Positions 8,385 through 16,957 of a stretch of 64,000 nt of DNA are shown here, piece after piece. The stretch covers positions 1 to 64,000 of the forward strand of contig NZ_PYUI01000014.1 in assembly GCF_003097355.1 (NCBI RefSeq). The letters run 5' to 3'. A program made the position numbers and the translations under genes. Position 1 is the stretch's first letter, and every line of letters begins with the position of its first letter. This DNA is from Arthrobacter sp. H-02-3. GTDB lineage: Bacteria; Actinomycetota; Actinomycetes; Actinomycetales; Micrococcaceae. The notes under the pieces are model-generated. The model saw only the letters and a list, made by a program, of their open reading frames with translations. It did no database searches and was not told the DNA's origin.

Positions 8385-9851
8385 CTATTGGAGGGACGCC
8401 GTCAGGCGCGCCAGGTTGTCGAATACTTTTTGGGCTATGGGCCGCCGGATCCAGTCCTCGAGCTGCAGCTCACGGCTTTCCACGCGGTACCCGTCTTCGA
8501 TCCGGCGAATTGCGTCCACAAAACCGCGCCCGTGCACAAGGACGGAAACTTCCATGTTGAGGCTAAAAGAACGGACATCCATGTTGCTGGACCCAATCAC
8601 CGCAACCTCCTCATCGATGGTGAAGTGCTTAGAGTGCAGTACCTTTGGCGCCCGGTAAAGGTAAATCCTGACGCCGGCGCGGAGCAGTGCTTCGTAGTAG
8701 GAACGCTGCGCGTGATAAACCATGCTCTGGTCCCCGACCTCGGAAACAAAGAGCTCGACGCTTAGCCCCCGCGCGGCTGCCGTGACAATAGCCATCAGGA
8801 TGGATTCGTCCGGGACAAAGTATGGACTGGTGATGCTGACGCGACGCTCAGCTTTGTGGATTAGTGTCGCGTAGAGCTTCAAATTGTTGTCGTTGTCGAA
8901 GCTGGGACCACTGGGCAGGACCTGTGCGTCAACGAGCGCGGAACGTTGGCTGACTCCTAGGGGGCTCGAATCCAGTGGCAGTATCACACCCGTTTCGCTG
9001 TACCAGTCCGTTGCGAAGACCGCATCCAGCTCCCGGACCACAGGTCCCTCGACGCGCATCATCAGCTCGTGCCACTGGAGCCCGCGCTTCAGGTTGCCCT
9101 TCGTGTCGTAGCTCGCGTCGATGACGTTCTGGGACCCAGTGAACCCCACGCGGCCATCGACGACGAAGATCTTCCGGTGATTGCGCAGGTCCGGCCTCTG
9201 CCATTCGCCGCGCCACGGCCGCACCGGCAGCATGGGGCGATATTCCGCCCCTATCTTCTGGAGGAAGTCCAAGGTTTCTTTCCGGCCGGGGAACTTGAGG
9301 CCAGCCAGATGATCGGACAGAACCCGGACGTCAACGCCGCGTGATCTTGCTCGGGCCAACGCTTGAAAATACGGCGCCGTCGTTGCGTCCAACACCAGGA
9401 TGTAAAACTCCACGTGCACATAACTGGTGGCCGAATCGATCTCAGCGATCATGGCATCGAAAGTGCCGTTGTAGTCGCCCAACAGGGTCGCACTGTTGCC
9501 CGCGACCATAGGGAGCGCCCCAAGGTTGCTGTTCAACACTACCGCCGAATGTAGCCACTCCGGCCAGTCAAGGCCGCGGCTAATCAGCGGGCTGCCTTCA
9601 GTCCGCGCCAGGACCAGAGCGTTGACTTCGCGCTGTTTGTCCCGGCGCGCCTTGGGCAGTTTCGAGTAGCCCACAAAGAAATACGCGACGGCACCAAGGA
9701 CCGGTATGAAAATTATGGCGAGCACCCAGGCAATTGCAGAGGACGGACGGCGATTCATCGACACGAGGACAGCTGCGACGGTCACGAGCAATATGTGGGC
9801 CGCGAGCAGGAGCAACGCAAACGTTTCAGCGTCCTGGAAGAATCCGCGCAC
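8385..9851 (-). CDS. cls: Cardiolipin synthase (phospholipase D superfamily)
   Basis: Membrane enzyme of 488 aa making cardiolipin from phosphatidylglycerol units. Two N-terminal transmembrane helices (about residues 10-30 and 38-58) precede two PLD domains. The HKD motifs are NHRKIFVVDGRVGF (near residue 224) and LHSKHFTIDEEVAV (near residue 404), each followed by GS-N. The start is GTG 9851. It ends 61 bp from the convergent cupin gene. A 48-codon ORF encoding a PLDc_N-like membrane segment ends 29 bp upstream on the same strand, probably as part of the same transcript. Confidence 0.92.
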   Translation of the reverse strand: MRGFFQDAETFALLLLAAHILLVTVAAVLVSMNRRPSSAIAWVLAIIFIPVLGAVAYFFVGYSKLPKARRDKQREVNALVLARTEGSPLISRGLDWPEWLHSAVVLNSNLGALPMVAGNSATLLGDYNGTFDAMIAEIDSATSYVHVEFYILVLDATTAPYFQALARARSRGVDVRVLSDHLAGLKFPGRKETLDFLQKIGAEYRPMLPVRPWRGEWQRPDLRNHRKIFVVDGRVGFTGSQNVIDASYDTKGNLKRGLQWHELMMRVEGPVVRELDAVFATDWYSETGVILPLDSSPLGVSQRSALVDAQVLPSGPSFDNDNNLKLYATLIHKAERRVSITSPYFVPDESILMAIVTAAARGLSVELFVSEVGDQSMVYHAQRSYYEALLRAGVRIYLYRAPKVLHSKHFTIDEEVAVIGSSNMDVRSFSLNMEVSVLVHGRGFVDAIRRIEDGYRVESRELQLEDWIRRPIAQKVFDNLARLTASLQ

Positions 9852-9880
9852 GGCTGCCTACTTCGATGCCGCGAAGGCCG

Positions 9881-10027
9881 TCAAACCAGCACCCGGCTTT
9901 TGATTCTTTCAAACTGATCGCGAAAAAGGTCACCGATGATCGCAAATACACAAAACAAGTAGGCAAAGAATACGGACGCAGCGAAGAACCACCAGAAAAT
10001 ATCCCACGAGTTTTCCCAGAAACTCAT
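9881..10027 (-). CDS. Small PLDc_N-like membrane protein (48 aa), possibly truncated
   Basis: A 48-codon ORF, ATG at 10027, TGA at 9881-9883. The protein opens MSFWENSWDIFWWFF, continues with a hydrophobic stretch, and reads AIIGDLFRD before a short basic tail. That pattern matches the first helix of actinobacterial PLDc_N/SHOCT-type membrane proteins, which normally have a second helix after GDLFRD. Here the sequence diverges after it and stops, so this is either a truncated remnant or a genuine small membrane protein co-transcribed with cls. The upstream GGTAAC is a weak ribosome site. Confidence 0.55.
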   Translation of the reverse strand: MSFWENSWDIFWWFFAASVFFAYLFCVFAIIGDLFRDQFERIKSRVLV

Positions 10028-10279
10028 TTGTGTTACCTGCTCTCAAAGATGCGGTCTCGTTTCCGGGACGGCCTGGCCCTCAGCCCTACCCGTGGAGGGT
10101 ATGACTATTGTTGGCGTTAAGCCCGGCATAGACCTCACCCGCTGCGGGTGAAATCCCGGAAATGTTTGGAGCGAATTCCGGGAACGAGTTCATGAGCGTC
10201 TGGCCGAAGGGCTGCTCACAAATAGCTTGAGAAGGGAAAATCCTTACGCTTTCAGGAGCCAGAGCGGGTGAAACTTTTG

Positions 10280-11167
10280 TCAGCTCGTGGTTCGGTGCCT
10301 TTCAGTGGGTGTGTGCTCGCTCGCTCCCCAGCTTGCGAGGAGGCGGAGACGTTCCGCTGAAGGGGAGCCTGGCTCTGCGGTGTAAACCATAAGCACGAGG
10401 CCTGGCTCGGCGGTGATCGCGAGTTCCTCGTACGCCAGGGTAAGTTCCCCGGCCACGGGGTGATGGAAGCGTTTTGTTCCGGAGCCATGGGTGCGTACGT
10501 TGTGCGCGCCCCATAGTGCACGGAAGGTCTCGCTTCGTGTCGAGAGCTCTCCGACAAGGTCCTGCATTGTGCGGTCGTGAGGGTCCCGGCCCGCTTCGGC
10601 ACGCATGATGCCCACGCACATCTCGCCAAACAGCTCCCAGTCGGGGTAGAAGTCGCGCGAAGCCGGGTCCAGGAACTGAAACCGCGCGAGGTTCGGGGTG
10701 CGGCCACTGTCTCCGATCACCGGCGAGTAGAAGGCGCGCCCCAAGGCGTTTGTCGCAAGCAGGTTCTGGTACGGGTCGCGGACGAATGCGACACCCTCGG
10801 TGATCGCTTCCAGCGCCCACTGCAGGCTCAAGCGGGCCCCGGCTTGGGCGGTGGCGCGTTTGCGGAGCCTCCCGGAGGTCGGGATGCCATCTGCCGCCCG
10901 GGCCAGGTCGAACAAGTGCGCCCGCTCGGTTTCATCGAGACGAAGGGCGCGGGCGACGGATTCGAGCACGGACGCGGACGCGCCCGCGATGGAACCGCGC
11001 TCGAGCTTCGCGTAGTACTCCACGCTGACGTCGGCGAGTAGCGCGACTTCGCTGCGCCTCAGCCCGGCCACCCGACGATTCGACCCTGCGGCAATGCCGG
11101 CGTCTTCCGGTGTGAGTCGTGCGCGCCGCGACATCAGGAACTCTCGCACTTCAGCCCGGTTATCCAT
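10280..11167 (-). CDS. XRE-type HTH regulator with MmyB-like ligand domain (paralogue 2)
   Basis: Regulator of 295 aa, clearly homologous to the one at 3863-4744. It has the same HTH core (MDNRAEVREFL, AGLRRSEVALL, SVEYYAKLERG) and the same MmyB-like C-terminal domain, including ATNALGRAFY, a flavin/ligand-pocket region in relatives. The ATG at 11167 is the first with family homology. It diverges from the Zn-ADH remnant and the DHA1 efflux gene, mirroring module 1. It likely represses that divergent unit, with a GGAACGAGGG box 25 bp before its start. Confidence 0.88.
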   Translation of the reverse strand: MDNRAEVREFLMSRRARLTPEDAGIAAGSNRRVAGLRRSEVALLADVSVEYYAKLERGSIAGASASVLESVARALRLDETERAHLFDLARAADGIPTSGRLRKRATAQAGARLSLQWALEAITEGVAFVRDPYQNLLATNALGRAFYSPVIGDSGRTPNLARFQFLDPASRDFYPDWELFGEMCVGIMRAEAGRDPHDRTMQDLVGELSTRSETFRALWGAHNVRTHGSGTKRFHHPVAGELTLAYEELAITAEPGLVLMVYTAEPGSPSAERLRLLASWGASEHTPTERHRTTS

Positions 11168-11191
11168 GGTTCAAGGGTAAATCGGCAGGGA

Positions 11192-11201
11192 GGAACGAGG
11201 G
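11192..11201 (-). promoter_or_regulatory. Candidate operator box upstream of MmyB-like regulator 2
   Basis: GGAACGAGGG lies 25 bp before the ATG of regulator 2 and matches 9 of 10 bases of the box 26 bp before regulator 1. A partial dyad, GAGGGG/TTCCCTC, overlaps it. It sits in the 124-bp divergent region facing the ADH remnant. Confidence 0.4.
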
Positions 11202-11291
11202 GTTCCCTCTCGGTACACCCCTCAACAGAGACTCCCCCGCGCACGGAAAGAAAGTTGGACTGGTTGGACCCGATGAACAGGAGAGCAAATT

Positions 11292-11543
11292 ATGCGTGGT
11301 GTTGTCATGTACGGCGCCGTCGGACTCTCGGCGATCCTCGCCGCCAAGCAGCTCGGCGCCAAGCGCGTCATCGCTTTCAGCCGGCACCCGGAGCGCCAGG
11401 CGCTGGCCCGTGAGTTCGGCGCAACCGACATCGTCGAAGAACGGGGCGACAAGAGAGCCGCAAATATCAAGGAGATGACCGGCGGATACGGCTACAAAGC
11501 CATGGACGAGCGCCGCGCCACCACAGTGCTGCTCACAGTCTGA
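11292..11543 (+). pseudogene. Zinc-type alcohol dehydrogenase remnant with in-frame internal deletions
   Basis: An open frame of 83 codons with a good ribosome site (AGGAG). Residues 1-8, MRGVVMYG, look like an ADH N-terminus. Residues 9 onward, AVGLSAILAAKQLGAKRVI, and REFGATDIVEERGD are the cofactor-domain Rossmann region. Residues ~66-83, GYKAMDERRATTVLLTV, are the enzyme's C-terminus. The catalytic zinc domain (GHE, Cys ligands) and about 200 other residues are gone, yet the frame stays open. It sits where an intact ADH would be expected, between regulator 2 and the DHA1 pump, and is unlikely to be active. Confidence 0.65.
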
Positions 11544-11621
11544 TCCGTGGGATCGACCTCCCGCCGCGTCCGATCTCCAAGCCCGATCCCCGGCATCACC
11601 GCCCCGCACGAAAGGAGCCAC

Positions 11622-12821
11622 ATGACAACCGTCCCCACACGAACACCTGCGCCAGAAGTCAGGGAACAGCAAAAACTGCCTTTGGTCGCTCTCGTCGTCC
11701 TGGCCGCAATGGGGTTCATCCTCGTCGCTACCGAAACCATGCCAGCCGGCCTGCTCCCCGTCATCGCAGCAGGCCTCCACACAAGCGAAGGAACTGTCGG
11801 TCTGCTCGTCAGCGCCTACGCCCTCGGGACGGTCCTCGCCACCATTCCCGCGATCACCCTCACCCGCGGCATGCGACGAAAGCCGCTGCTGCTCGCGAGT
11901 ATCGCTGGACTCCTGATGGCCAACACGCTCACCACGTTCTCTCCTGAGGCGACACTGTCTCTCGTCTCACGATTCCTCGCCGGCGCGTTCTCGGGAACCA
12001 TTTGGGGAATGCTCGCTGCCTACGGCCGCCGCATCAGCCCGCCCCAAAACGCCGGGCTGTCCCTGGCCATCGTTTCCACGGGCGCTCCCCTCGGGTTCGC
12101 TTTCGGCACCCCCCTCGGCGCCTGGATCGGAACGACCTTCGACTGGAGATGGTCCTTCGGCGCGCTCTCCGTCCTCGCACTCGTCGTCGGCGCACTGATC
12201 ATCGCATTCGTCCCTGATGCCCCCGGGCAACCGGCCACGTTGCGGCTTCCCCTGGGGCGCGTGTTCCGGATCCCCGGAGTCGCTCTCATCCTCACCGTCA
12301 TCGTCGTCTGGATGCTCGCCCACAGCACCATCTACACCTACGTTGCCCCCTACCTCCGCGCCACAGAAACCGGCCTCTCCGCCGACCTCGTCCTACTGAT
12401 CTACGGCATCGCATCGGTCATCGGCGTGGCCATCACCGGAGCGCTGCTGGACCGCCGCCCCCGGCCCCTCCTGCACCTGAGCGTCACCGCGTTCGTCGCA
12501 TCCGGAGTCATCCTGCTCATGGGGCACGCATCGGCCCTGGCCATTGTGATCGCCGCCGCCCTCTGGGGCGTCGCCTTCGGCGGCGCGTCAGCCCAGCTGC
12601 AGGGCCCGCTGACCACCGCGGGAGGCGAAAACGCCGACGTCGCCAACGCGTTCCTCCCGGTCGCCTTCAATCTGGCAATCTTCGGCGCCGGCATCCTCGG
12701 CGCACTCCTCCTGACGCCATTCGACGGGCTGGCGCTACCGGTAGTCATGATCGCCCTCGGGATCGCAGCCCTCCTGCTCACCCTGTATGGCCGCCGGTCG
12801 GCATTCCTCCGCGGCCTCTGA
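11622..12821 (+). CDS. MFS transporter, DHA1 family (AraJ/SotB-like efflux)
   Basis: Exporter of 399 aa with 12 predicted helices. Signatures include ATETMPAGLLPVIA in helix 1, SAYALGTVLATIP and the loop LTRGMRRKPLLL (motif A variant). RFLAGAFSGTIWGMLAAYGRR is typical of the AraJ/SotB sugar and drug efflux group. The start is ATG 11622 because AAAGGAG lies 5 bp upstream and homology begins there. It is downstream of the ADH remnant and probably controlled by MmyB-like regulator 2, divergent at 11167. The substrate is unknown. Confidence 0.86.
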   Translation: MTTVPTRTPAPEVREQQKLPLVALVVLAAMGFILVATETMPAGLLPVIAAGLHTSEGTVGLLVSAYALGTVLATIPAITLTRGMRRKPLLLASIAGLLMANTLTTFSPEATLSLVSRFLAGAFSGTIWGMLAAYGRRISPPQNAGLSLAIVSTGAPLGFAFGTPLGAWIGTTFDWRWSFGALSVLALVVGALIIAFVPDAPGQPATLRLPLGRVFRIPGVALILTVIVVWMLAHSTIYTYVAPYLRATETGLSADLVLLIYGIASVIGVAITGALLDRRPRPLLHLSVTAFVASGVILLMGHASALAIVIAAALWGVAFGGASAQLQGPLTTAGGENADVANAFLPVAFNLAIFGAGILGALLLTPFDGLALPVVMIALGIAALLLTLYGRRSAFLRGL

Positions 12822-12985
12822 GCAAATCCAGTTCCTGCAATGAGGGCAGGCACGGATGAAGGGACTCTGCAAATAGCGCTCAAGCGTGCACCACGGGCCA
12901 CGACGCACTCAACCTGCTCCCCAGCTGAGCCACAACAGTACGCAGCGAAACACTGCTAAAGACGACCGACTAAGCCCCTCAGCGG

Positions 12986-13291
12986 TCAGCCCGCGCCCTG
13001 GCCCTCGCGGGCCACCTCTTCCAGAATCCTGGCCGTCGGCGCTGCCGTCATCAGTTGCCCTATCACCTCGGGTTTGTCCCACACCTGGCTGCGCAACGTT
13101 TCCAGAAAGCCGGTCGCGGCGTCCTTGGTGTCGAAGTCGAGGAGCACGGCCACGCTGTTCTGGTCCTCCGTGTCCCGGAACACCCGGATAGACCGGGCGC
13201 CCGAGGCGGCGCGGCCTGCGGGATCGGTGTCGAAGACTTTCTTCCATGCCTCGTAGTCCCGGACCGGATAGCTAATCTGCAGGGTGAACAT
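12986..13291 (-). CDS. Conserved hypothetical protein, ferredoxin-like (ABM/dimeric alpha-beta barrel) fold
   Basis: A 101-aa soluble protein beginning MFTLQISYPVRDYEAWKKVFDTDP. The pattern of a beta strand, YEAWK helix, SIRVFRD strand and LDFDTKDAATGFLETL resembles small dimeric alpha-beta barrel proteins such as antibiotic-biosynthesis-monooxygenase-like or YciI/cyclase proteins. No catalytic residue can be named. AAAGGAA lies before the ATG. It stands alone, separated by 164 bp from the DHA1 gene and 219 bp from the DUF998 gene. Confidence 0.7.
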   Translation of the reverse strand: MFTLQISYPVRDYEAWKKVFDTDPAGRAASGARSIRVFRDTEDQNSVAVLLDFDTKDAATGFLETLRSQVWDKPEVIGQLMTAAPTARILEEVAREGQGAG

Positions 13292-13510
13292 CGTCGTTCC
13301 TTTCCCTCGGGCTGTGTGAGGACCACGATAGGCCGTACCGCGTCATCCCGGTAGGGCCGGAGGGTGGCCCTGCTCCCCTGCCGCGCGGCCTCGAAACCTT
13401 CGGCTGTCGCTAGACCAAACCCTTCGGGCCGGCCGTGGCAGGTCCGACCGGCCCGGTATAAACGGGGCCGCGGGGCCACTGTGTGCTCCGCCGCGTCCTC
13501 GAGCCCAGAC

Positions 13511-14203
13511 CTACGCCCTCGTTAATGGGCTGTGCTCCCGCAAGCGGCAGAGGCGGCGCAGCCGGAATCCGATCGCGAAGATCCAGGCCATGAACGTGAC
13601 CAGAATGACCCGCTGCACGAGACCTTTCCATTCGAACAGGCCGTTCCCGGGCTGCTGGCTGATCTTGAGCAGAACGATCCCGAGAGTAAGGACCACGCCG
13701 CTGAGAAGTGTCCACCCCGCCATGGGGCGCCAGGCCGGGTCCCTGCGGAAGCGCCGGTAGAAAACGAAGCAACTGAACGGCGCGAACGTGAAGACGATGG
13801 CGCCGAAGATACCGTGCACCATGCCATGCGGACTGGTTTGGCCGAACATCGCCGACGGGTCGGTGACGAACGGCCCCGAGGCAATCAGGCTGACGCCGAT
13901 GCCCTGCACAAGAAACGGCCCGGCAAGGGAAGCCGCGCCGGCGCTGAAATATGCGGCCAGACCGCGGCCGAACATCAACACCAAGGCGCCCGTCAGCACG
14001 AAGTTGAGGACCTGGACCCACCCATAGGAGCCAAGAGACAGCTCGCTGACGAACATACCCGTCCAGGAGTAGCCGGGGTACAGCCACCCGTAAACGGTGA
14101 AGACGGATACAAATAGAACGGCGCCCGCCATGCCCGCCACGGCCCCCACCCGGACGCGCCGTCGGGCGGCCGCCGACAGTCTGGGGACAGGGCTCGAGAT
14201 CAC
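13511..14203 (-). CDS. DUF998-family integral membrane protein
   Basis: A 230-aa polytopic protein with about six hydrophobic helices. It has the DUF998 layout: an N-terminal helix, then YPGYSWTGMFVSELSLGSYGW, a second helix, GPFVTDPSAMFG and HGIFGAIVFTFAPFSCFVFYRRF. The start is GTG 14203 without a clear ribosome site, so an internal start (for example near VGAVAGMAG) is possible. Function is unknown; relatives are annotated only as membrane proteins. The ends show no operon partners. Confidence 0.75.
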   Translation of the reverse strand: MISSPVPRLSAAARRRVRVGAVAGMAGAVLFVSVFTVYGWLYPGYSWTGMFVSELSLGSYGWVQVLNFVLTGALVLMFGRGLAAYFSAGAASLAGPFLVQGIGVSLIASGPFVTDPSAMFGQTSPHGMVHGIFGAIVFTFAPFSCFVFYRRFRRDPAWRPMAGWTLLSGVVLTLGIVLLKISQQPGNGLFEWKGLVQRVILVTFMAWIFAIGFRLRRLCRLREHSPLTRA

Positions 14204-14469
14204 AAAGTGGAGCCTAGTACGATCCGAGGCTCATACGACACGGCATCGGGAAGCAATTTGGTCTTTACGCTGATGGTGACATGAGCATTCACGGCTTCGG
14301 GTTCGCGCGTCTCTCGTGGCCGCGAGGATCGTCCAATACGGCCGCAGCTGATCAGCGCTCCCAAGACGTGTCAGGGCCGGTCACCTTGTTCATCGCCACG
14401 TACGGTCGGACCCGTGTCCCGTCATCGCCCTGCCGTGTGTGGCATCGGAAGCGTCGGCGTGGAGGAGTC

Positions 14470-14825
14470 CTAACTTGAAACGAGGTTGCTCATGGCGAGG
14501 GCGATGAACAGTGCGACGACCAGCAGGGGCGTCAGCACGAAAGACATCACCGCCCACCACCAAACTTGGTGGGCCGATGCCGAACCGCCGACGGCGATCG
14601 AGGTGAGGATGTCCGACGGGAACACCCCCAAGAGCAGGAAACCGAGCAGGAAACCGAGCCGGAACGAGTCTTCCGGTTGGACCTCTTCAAGCCTGCCCAT
14701 CCATTTAGGGGCGTGGACGGCGTTGGTGTCTCGTACTTACGCACCGCTACGGCCAGCGGGAGGACCAGGATGATGATGTCGAGGGTGGATTTCGACGTCC
14801 CCCGGTTCGATGCTCCGGCGCCCAC
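14470..14825 (-). pseudogene. GAP/Sap-family membrane protein remnant, truncated and frameshifted
   Basis: Two overlapping frames form one protein. The first part (from 14825) reads KSTLDIIILVLPLAVAVRKYE then a Pro-rich linker. The second, one frame away, reads KWMGRLEEVQPEDSFRLGFLL, then LGVFPSDILTSIAVG and two hydrophobic segments to the stop at 14470. This is the order seen in the second half of GAP (Sap, sulfolipid-addressing-like) proteins. The frame breaks at about 14703-14712, in CCCCTAAATGG. The N-terminal half, with about three helices, is also missing. The family name is a moderate-confidence recognition; the break is directly visible. Confidence 0.6.
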
Positions 14826-14881
14826 GCGGTAGGTGATCGTCGATATTGAGCGGCCCGCTCACGGGTGGTTGCGTCGGCCGA

Positions 14882-15400
14882 TCAGGACGAAGCGGCTTCG
14901 ATGATCTTCTCGTCGCCCTCGTTCACGGCCTTGACCACGGCGTCGTAGTCACCAGTTTCGATGGCTTTGCTGACCTTCTTGGTGGCCTTGTCGACCGCCT
15001 TGTCGACGCGGTCGAGGTAGAGGTCGTCGACGACGGCAACGATCGCCGAGGAGCCCGGCGGCAGCCACTCGTCCGCGTTGACGCCGATGGACTTCTCCTC
15101 GTGACGCTTCGCGATGGCGCCAACACCTGCGCCGATCCCAGCACCGATCACGCCGGACAGCAGAAGTGGCGGAGCGAACAGTCCGACCACCAGCCCGCCG
15201 ATGGCGCCGGCCTTGGTGCCGCCGGCGACTAGTCCGCCCCCATGCTCCTTGACCTCGGTCTTGCCCGAGGCGTCACGCGACAGTACGACCGCAGCCGCCA
15301 CAGCCGCGTCGTCCATGCTCTTGATCGCCTTGAAATCGTCTGCCGCCGAGCCCGTGTCGGCGTACGACGAAACGAACAAGATGTAGTTGTGCTCTGCCAT
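14882..15400 (-). CDS. DUF1269-family protein with glycine-rich membrane hairpin
   Basis: A 172-aa protein. Residues 1-45 (YILFVSSYADTGSAADDFKAIKSM) are the conserved DUF1269 N-terminus. A GGGLVAGGTKAGAIGGLVVGLFAPPLL segment (about 53-85) forms a glycine-zipper hydrophobic hairpin, and the C-terminus is charged and helical (DKAVDKATKKVSKAI). GGAGGG precedes the ATG at 15400. Relatives are often stress-associated membrane-linked proteins, but no activity is established. It is transcribed toward the GAP remnant and has no other obvious partner. Confidence 0.8.
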   Translation of the reverse strand: MAEHNYILFVSSYADTGSAADDFKAIKSMDDAAVAAAVVLSRDASGKTEVKEHGGGLVAGGTKAGAIGGLVVGLFAPPLLLSGVIGAGIGAGVGAIAKRHEEKSIGVNADEWLPPGSSAIVAVVDDLYLDRVDKAVDKATKKVSKAIETGDYDAVVKAVNEGDEKIIEAASS

Positions 15401-16110
15401 GGTGTGCCCTCCACTTGGGTCTGGCCGGCGTAGCGGCCACCCCGCTTCCTACTGGATGCTGTCTCCGGACGGTCTCAGACAGAACCACCTCCCCCCGACT
15501 GCAAGCGGCCTGTCGCGCCCAGACCGGCGCCGTACGCACACCGGTCGTCGGGTAGGTCCAACTCTTGCCCCGACAGGCTCGCACCGGCAGGGCCCTAAGT
15601 CACTGGTTCAGCGAAGAACCCTCTGGCAGGCATCAGGGCCGCAATGCCTTGGCTCATGGTCGGACTTGAGGCCGGCGCAGGAATACCCGGCCCGGTTTTA
15701 TCCGGCGAACCGGGCTGCCTGCCAGGTGGGCACCTGACCTGGCCGCGGCGCGCTTTTCAAGCGGTGTCCCGCAAAGCGCCGAACAGCATGTGCGGGGATC
15801 ATCGGATGTCTCACTCACACAGCTGAGCGCTGAGGCGGCGCGGACGGCCTACTCGCCGAGCTCACTGGCTCCCGAAATGCCTCATTGACGCGTTGATCCT
15901 TCTAAATCTGTTGCACGGTGAGGTCAGGGGGCGCTGTGCCGCCGCCGGGCCGGGCCGGGACCGCAGCGTGGTCTTGACGCGGCGCGGGCCACAAGCGTAT
16001 ACAAGGGCCATCCCGGTGTCGTCGCGGGGGTTATGACCGTGGAACAAACTCAGGCGGCGCGGGGACCGTCATTATGAACCGTGGCGGAGCAGCGAAGTGA
16101 GGTGTGAGCG
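15401..16110. other. Non-coding stretch, no gene recognised
   Basis: About 710 bp between the divergent DUF1269 and DedA genes. Short open frames exist on both strands but lack ribosome sites and recognisable motifs. The right end should contain the DedA promoter. Confidence 0.5.
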
Positions 16111-16794
16111 ATGACCGGATTAGCCGCCCTCCGCTTCGTGGCACTCGGCTCGGCAGGCTTCGTCGCCGCGGAAGCAGGGATTGCGGACGAATGGGCGTAC
16201 TACTTCGGCGTCTTCGTGATTGTGCTGGCCCAGTGCGCCGGTGTACCGCTTCCCGCCGTGGCCGTACTGCTTGGTGCCTACGCCTCGGCGCGCCACGGCG
16301 ATCTGAACCTTGCTGCCGTTATCGCGGTCGGCAGCCTGGGCGCCATGCTCGGGAGCACTATTGGCTACGTACTTGGGCGGGTGGGAGGCCGTCCGTTGAT
16401 GCTGCGACTTGCACGGCGCTTCCACGCCGACGAGAATCGCATCGTCCAGCTGGAGTCGTTCTTCGATCGGCACGGCGGAACAGCTTTGTTCTTCGGCCGC
16501 TGGGTCATTGTCGTCCGGCTCTGGGGTGCCATTGCCGCGGGGGCTGCCAAGATGCCGTGGCCCAAGTTCCTGCTGTGGAACATCACGGGGTCCATTGCGT
16601 GGGTCGCGAGCCTCAGCGTTCTCGCCTATCTGGCCGGGGCGCTGGCCCATGCCATCGGTGACGCTCTCGACATCGGCGGCTGGGTGCTGGTCCCCATCGT
16701 CGTACTTGGCCTGGTGATCTTCTGGCGCCGGCGCAGACGCCGGAAGCTCAAGTCAGCGCAGGCGTCAGGGGATGACGTGCCCGACGCCGAATGA
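16111..16794 (+). CDS. DedA-family (VTT-domain) membrane protein
   Basis: A 227-aa integral membrane protein. Residues ~40-200 carry the SNARE-associated/VTT domain: an amphipathic entry with GVPLPAVAVLLGAYA, GSTIGYVLGRVGGRPLM, then FFGRWVIVVRLWGAIAAG with the conserved Arg residues, and MPWPKFLLWNITGSIAW. The C-terminus is a basic tail after the last helix. DedA proteins support membrane homeostasis, including undecaprenyl phosphate or phospholipid flipping. GTGAGCG rather than a strong Shine-Dalgarno precedes the ATG. It is monocistronic as far as can be seen. Confidence 0.85.
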   Translation: MTGLAALRFVALGSAGFVAAEAGIADEWAYYFGVFVIVLAQCAGVPLPAVAVLLGAYASARHGDLNLAAVIAVGSLGAMLGSTIGYVLGRVGGRPLMLRLARRFHADENRIVQLESFFDRHGGTALFFGRWVIVVRLWGAIAAGAAKMPWPKFLLWNITGSIAWVASLSVLAYLAGALAHAIGDALDIGGWVLVPIVVLGLVIFWRRRRRRKLKSAQASGDDVPDAE

Positions 16795-16957
16795 AGCCGG
16801 GGCCTAGCTGCCCCCGCGCGGGATCAACCTCGGCCCCGACGCTTGAAGGTTCGGCCCCCGTAGTCCCCGGTTAGGCGGCTGTTCCTGTCGCCGCATTCGC
16901 CGTGCGGTACGAGGATCCAAGTAGGAACGCGGGTTCCTCCGCGCAGGGTGGAAGGGG

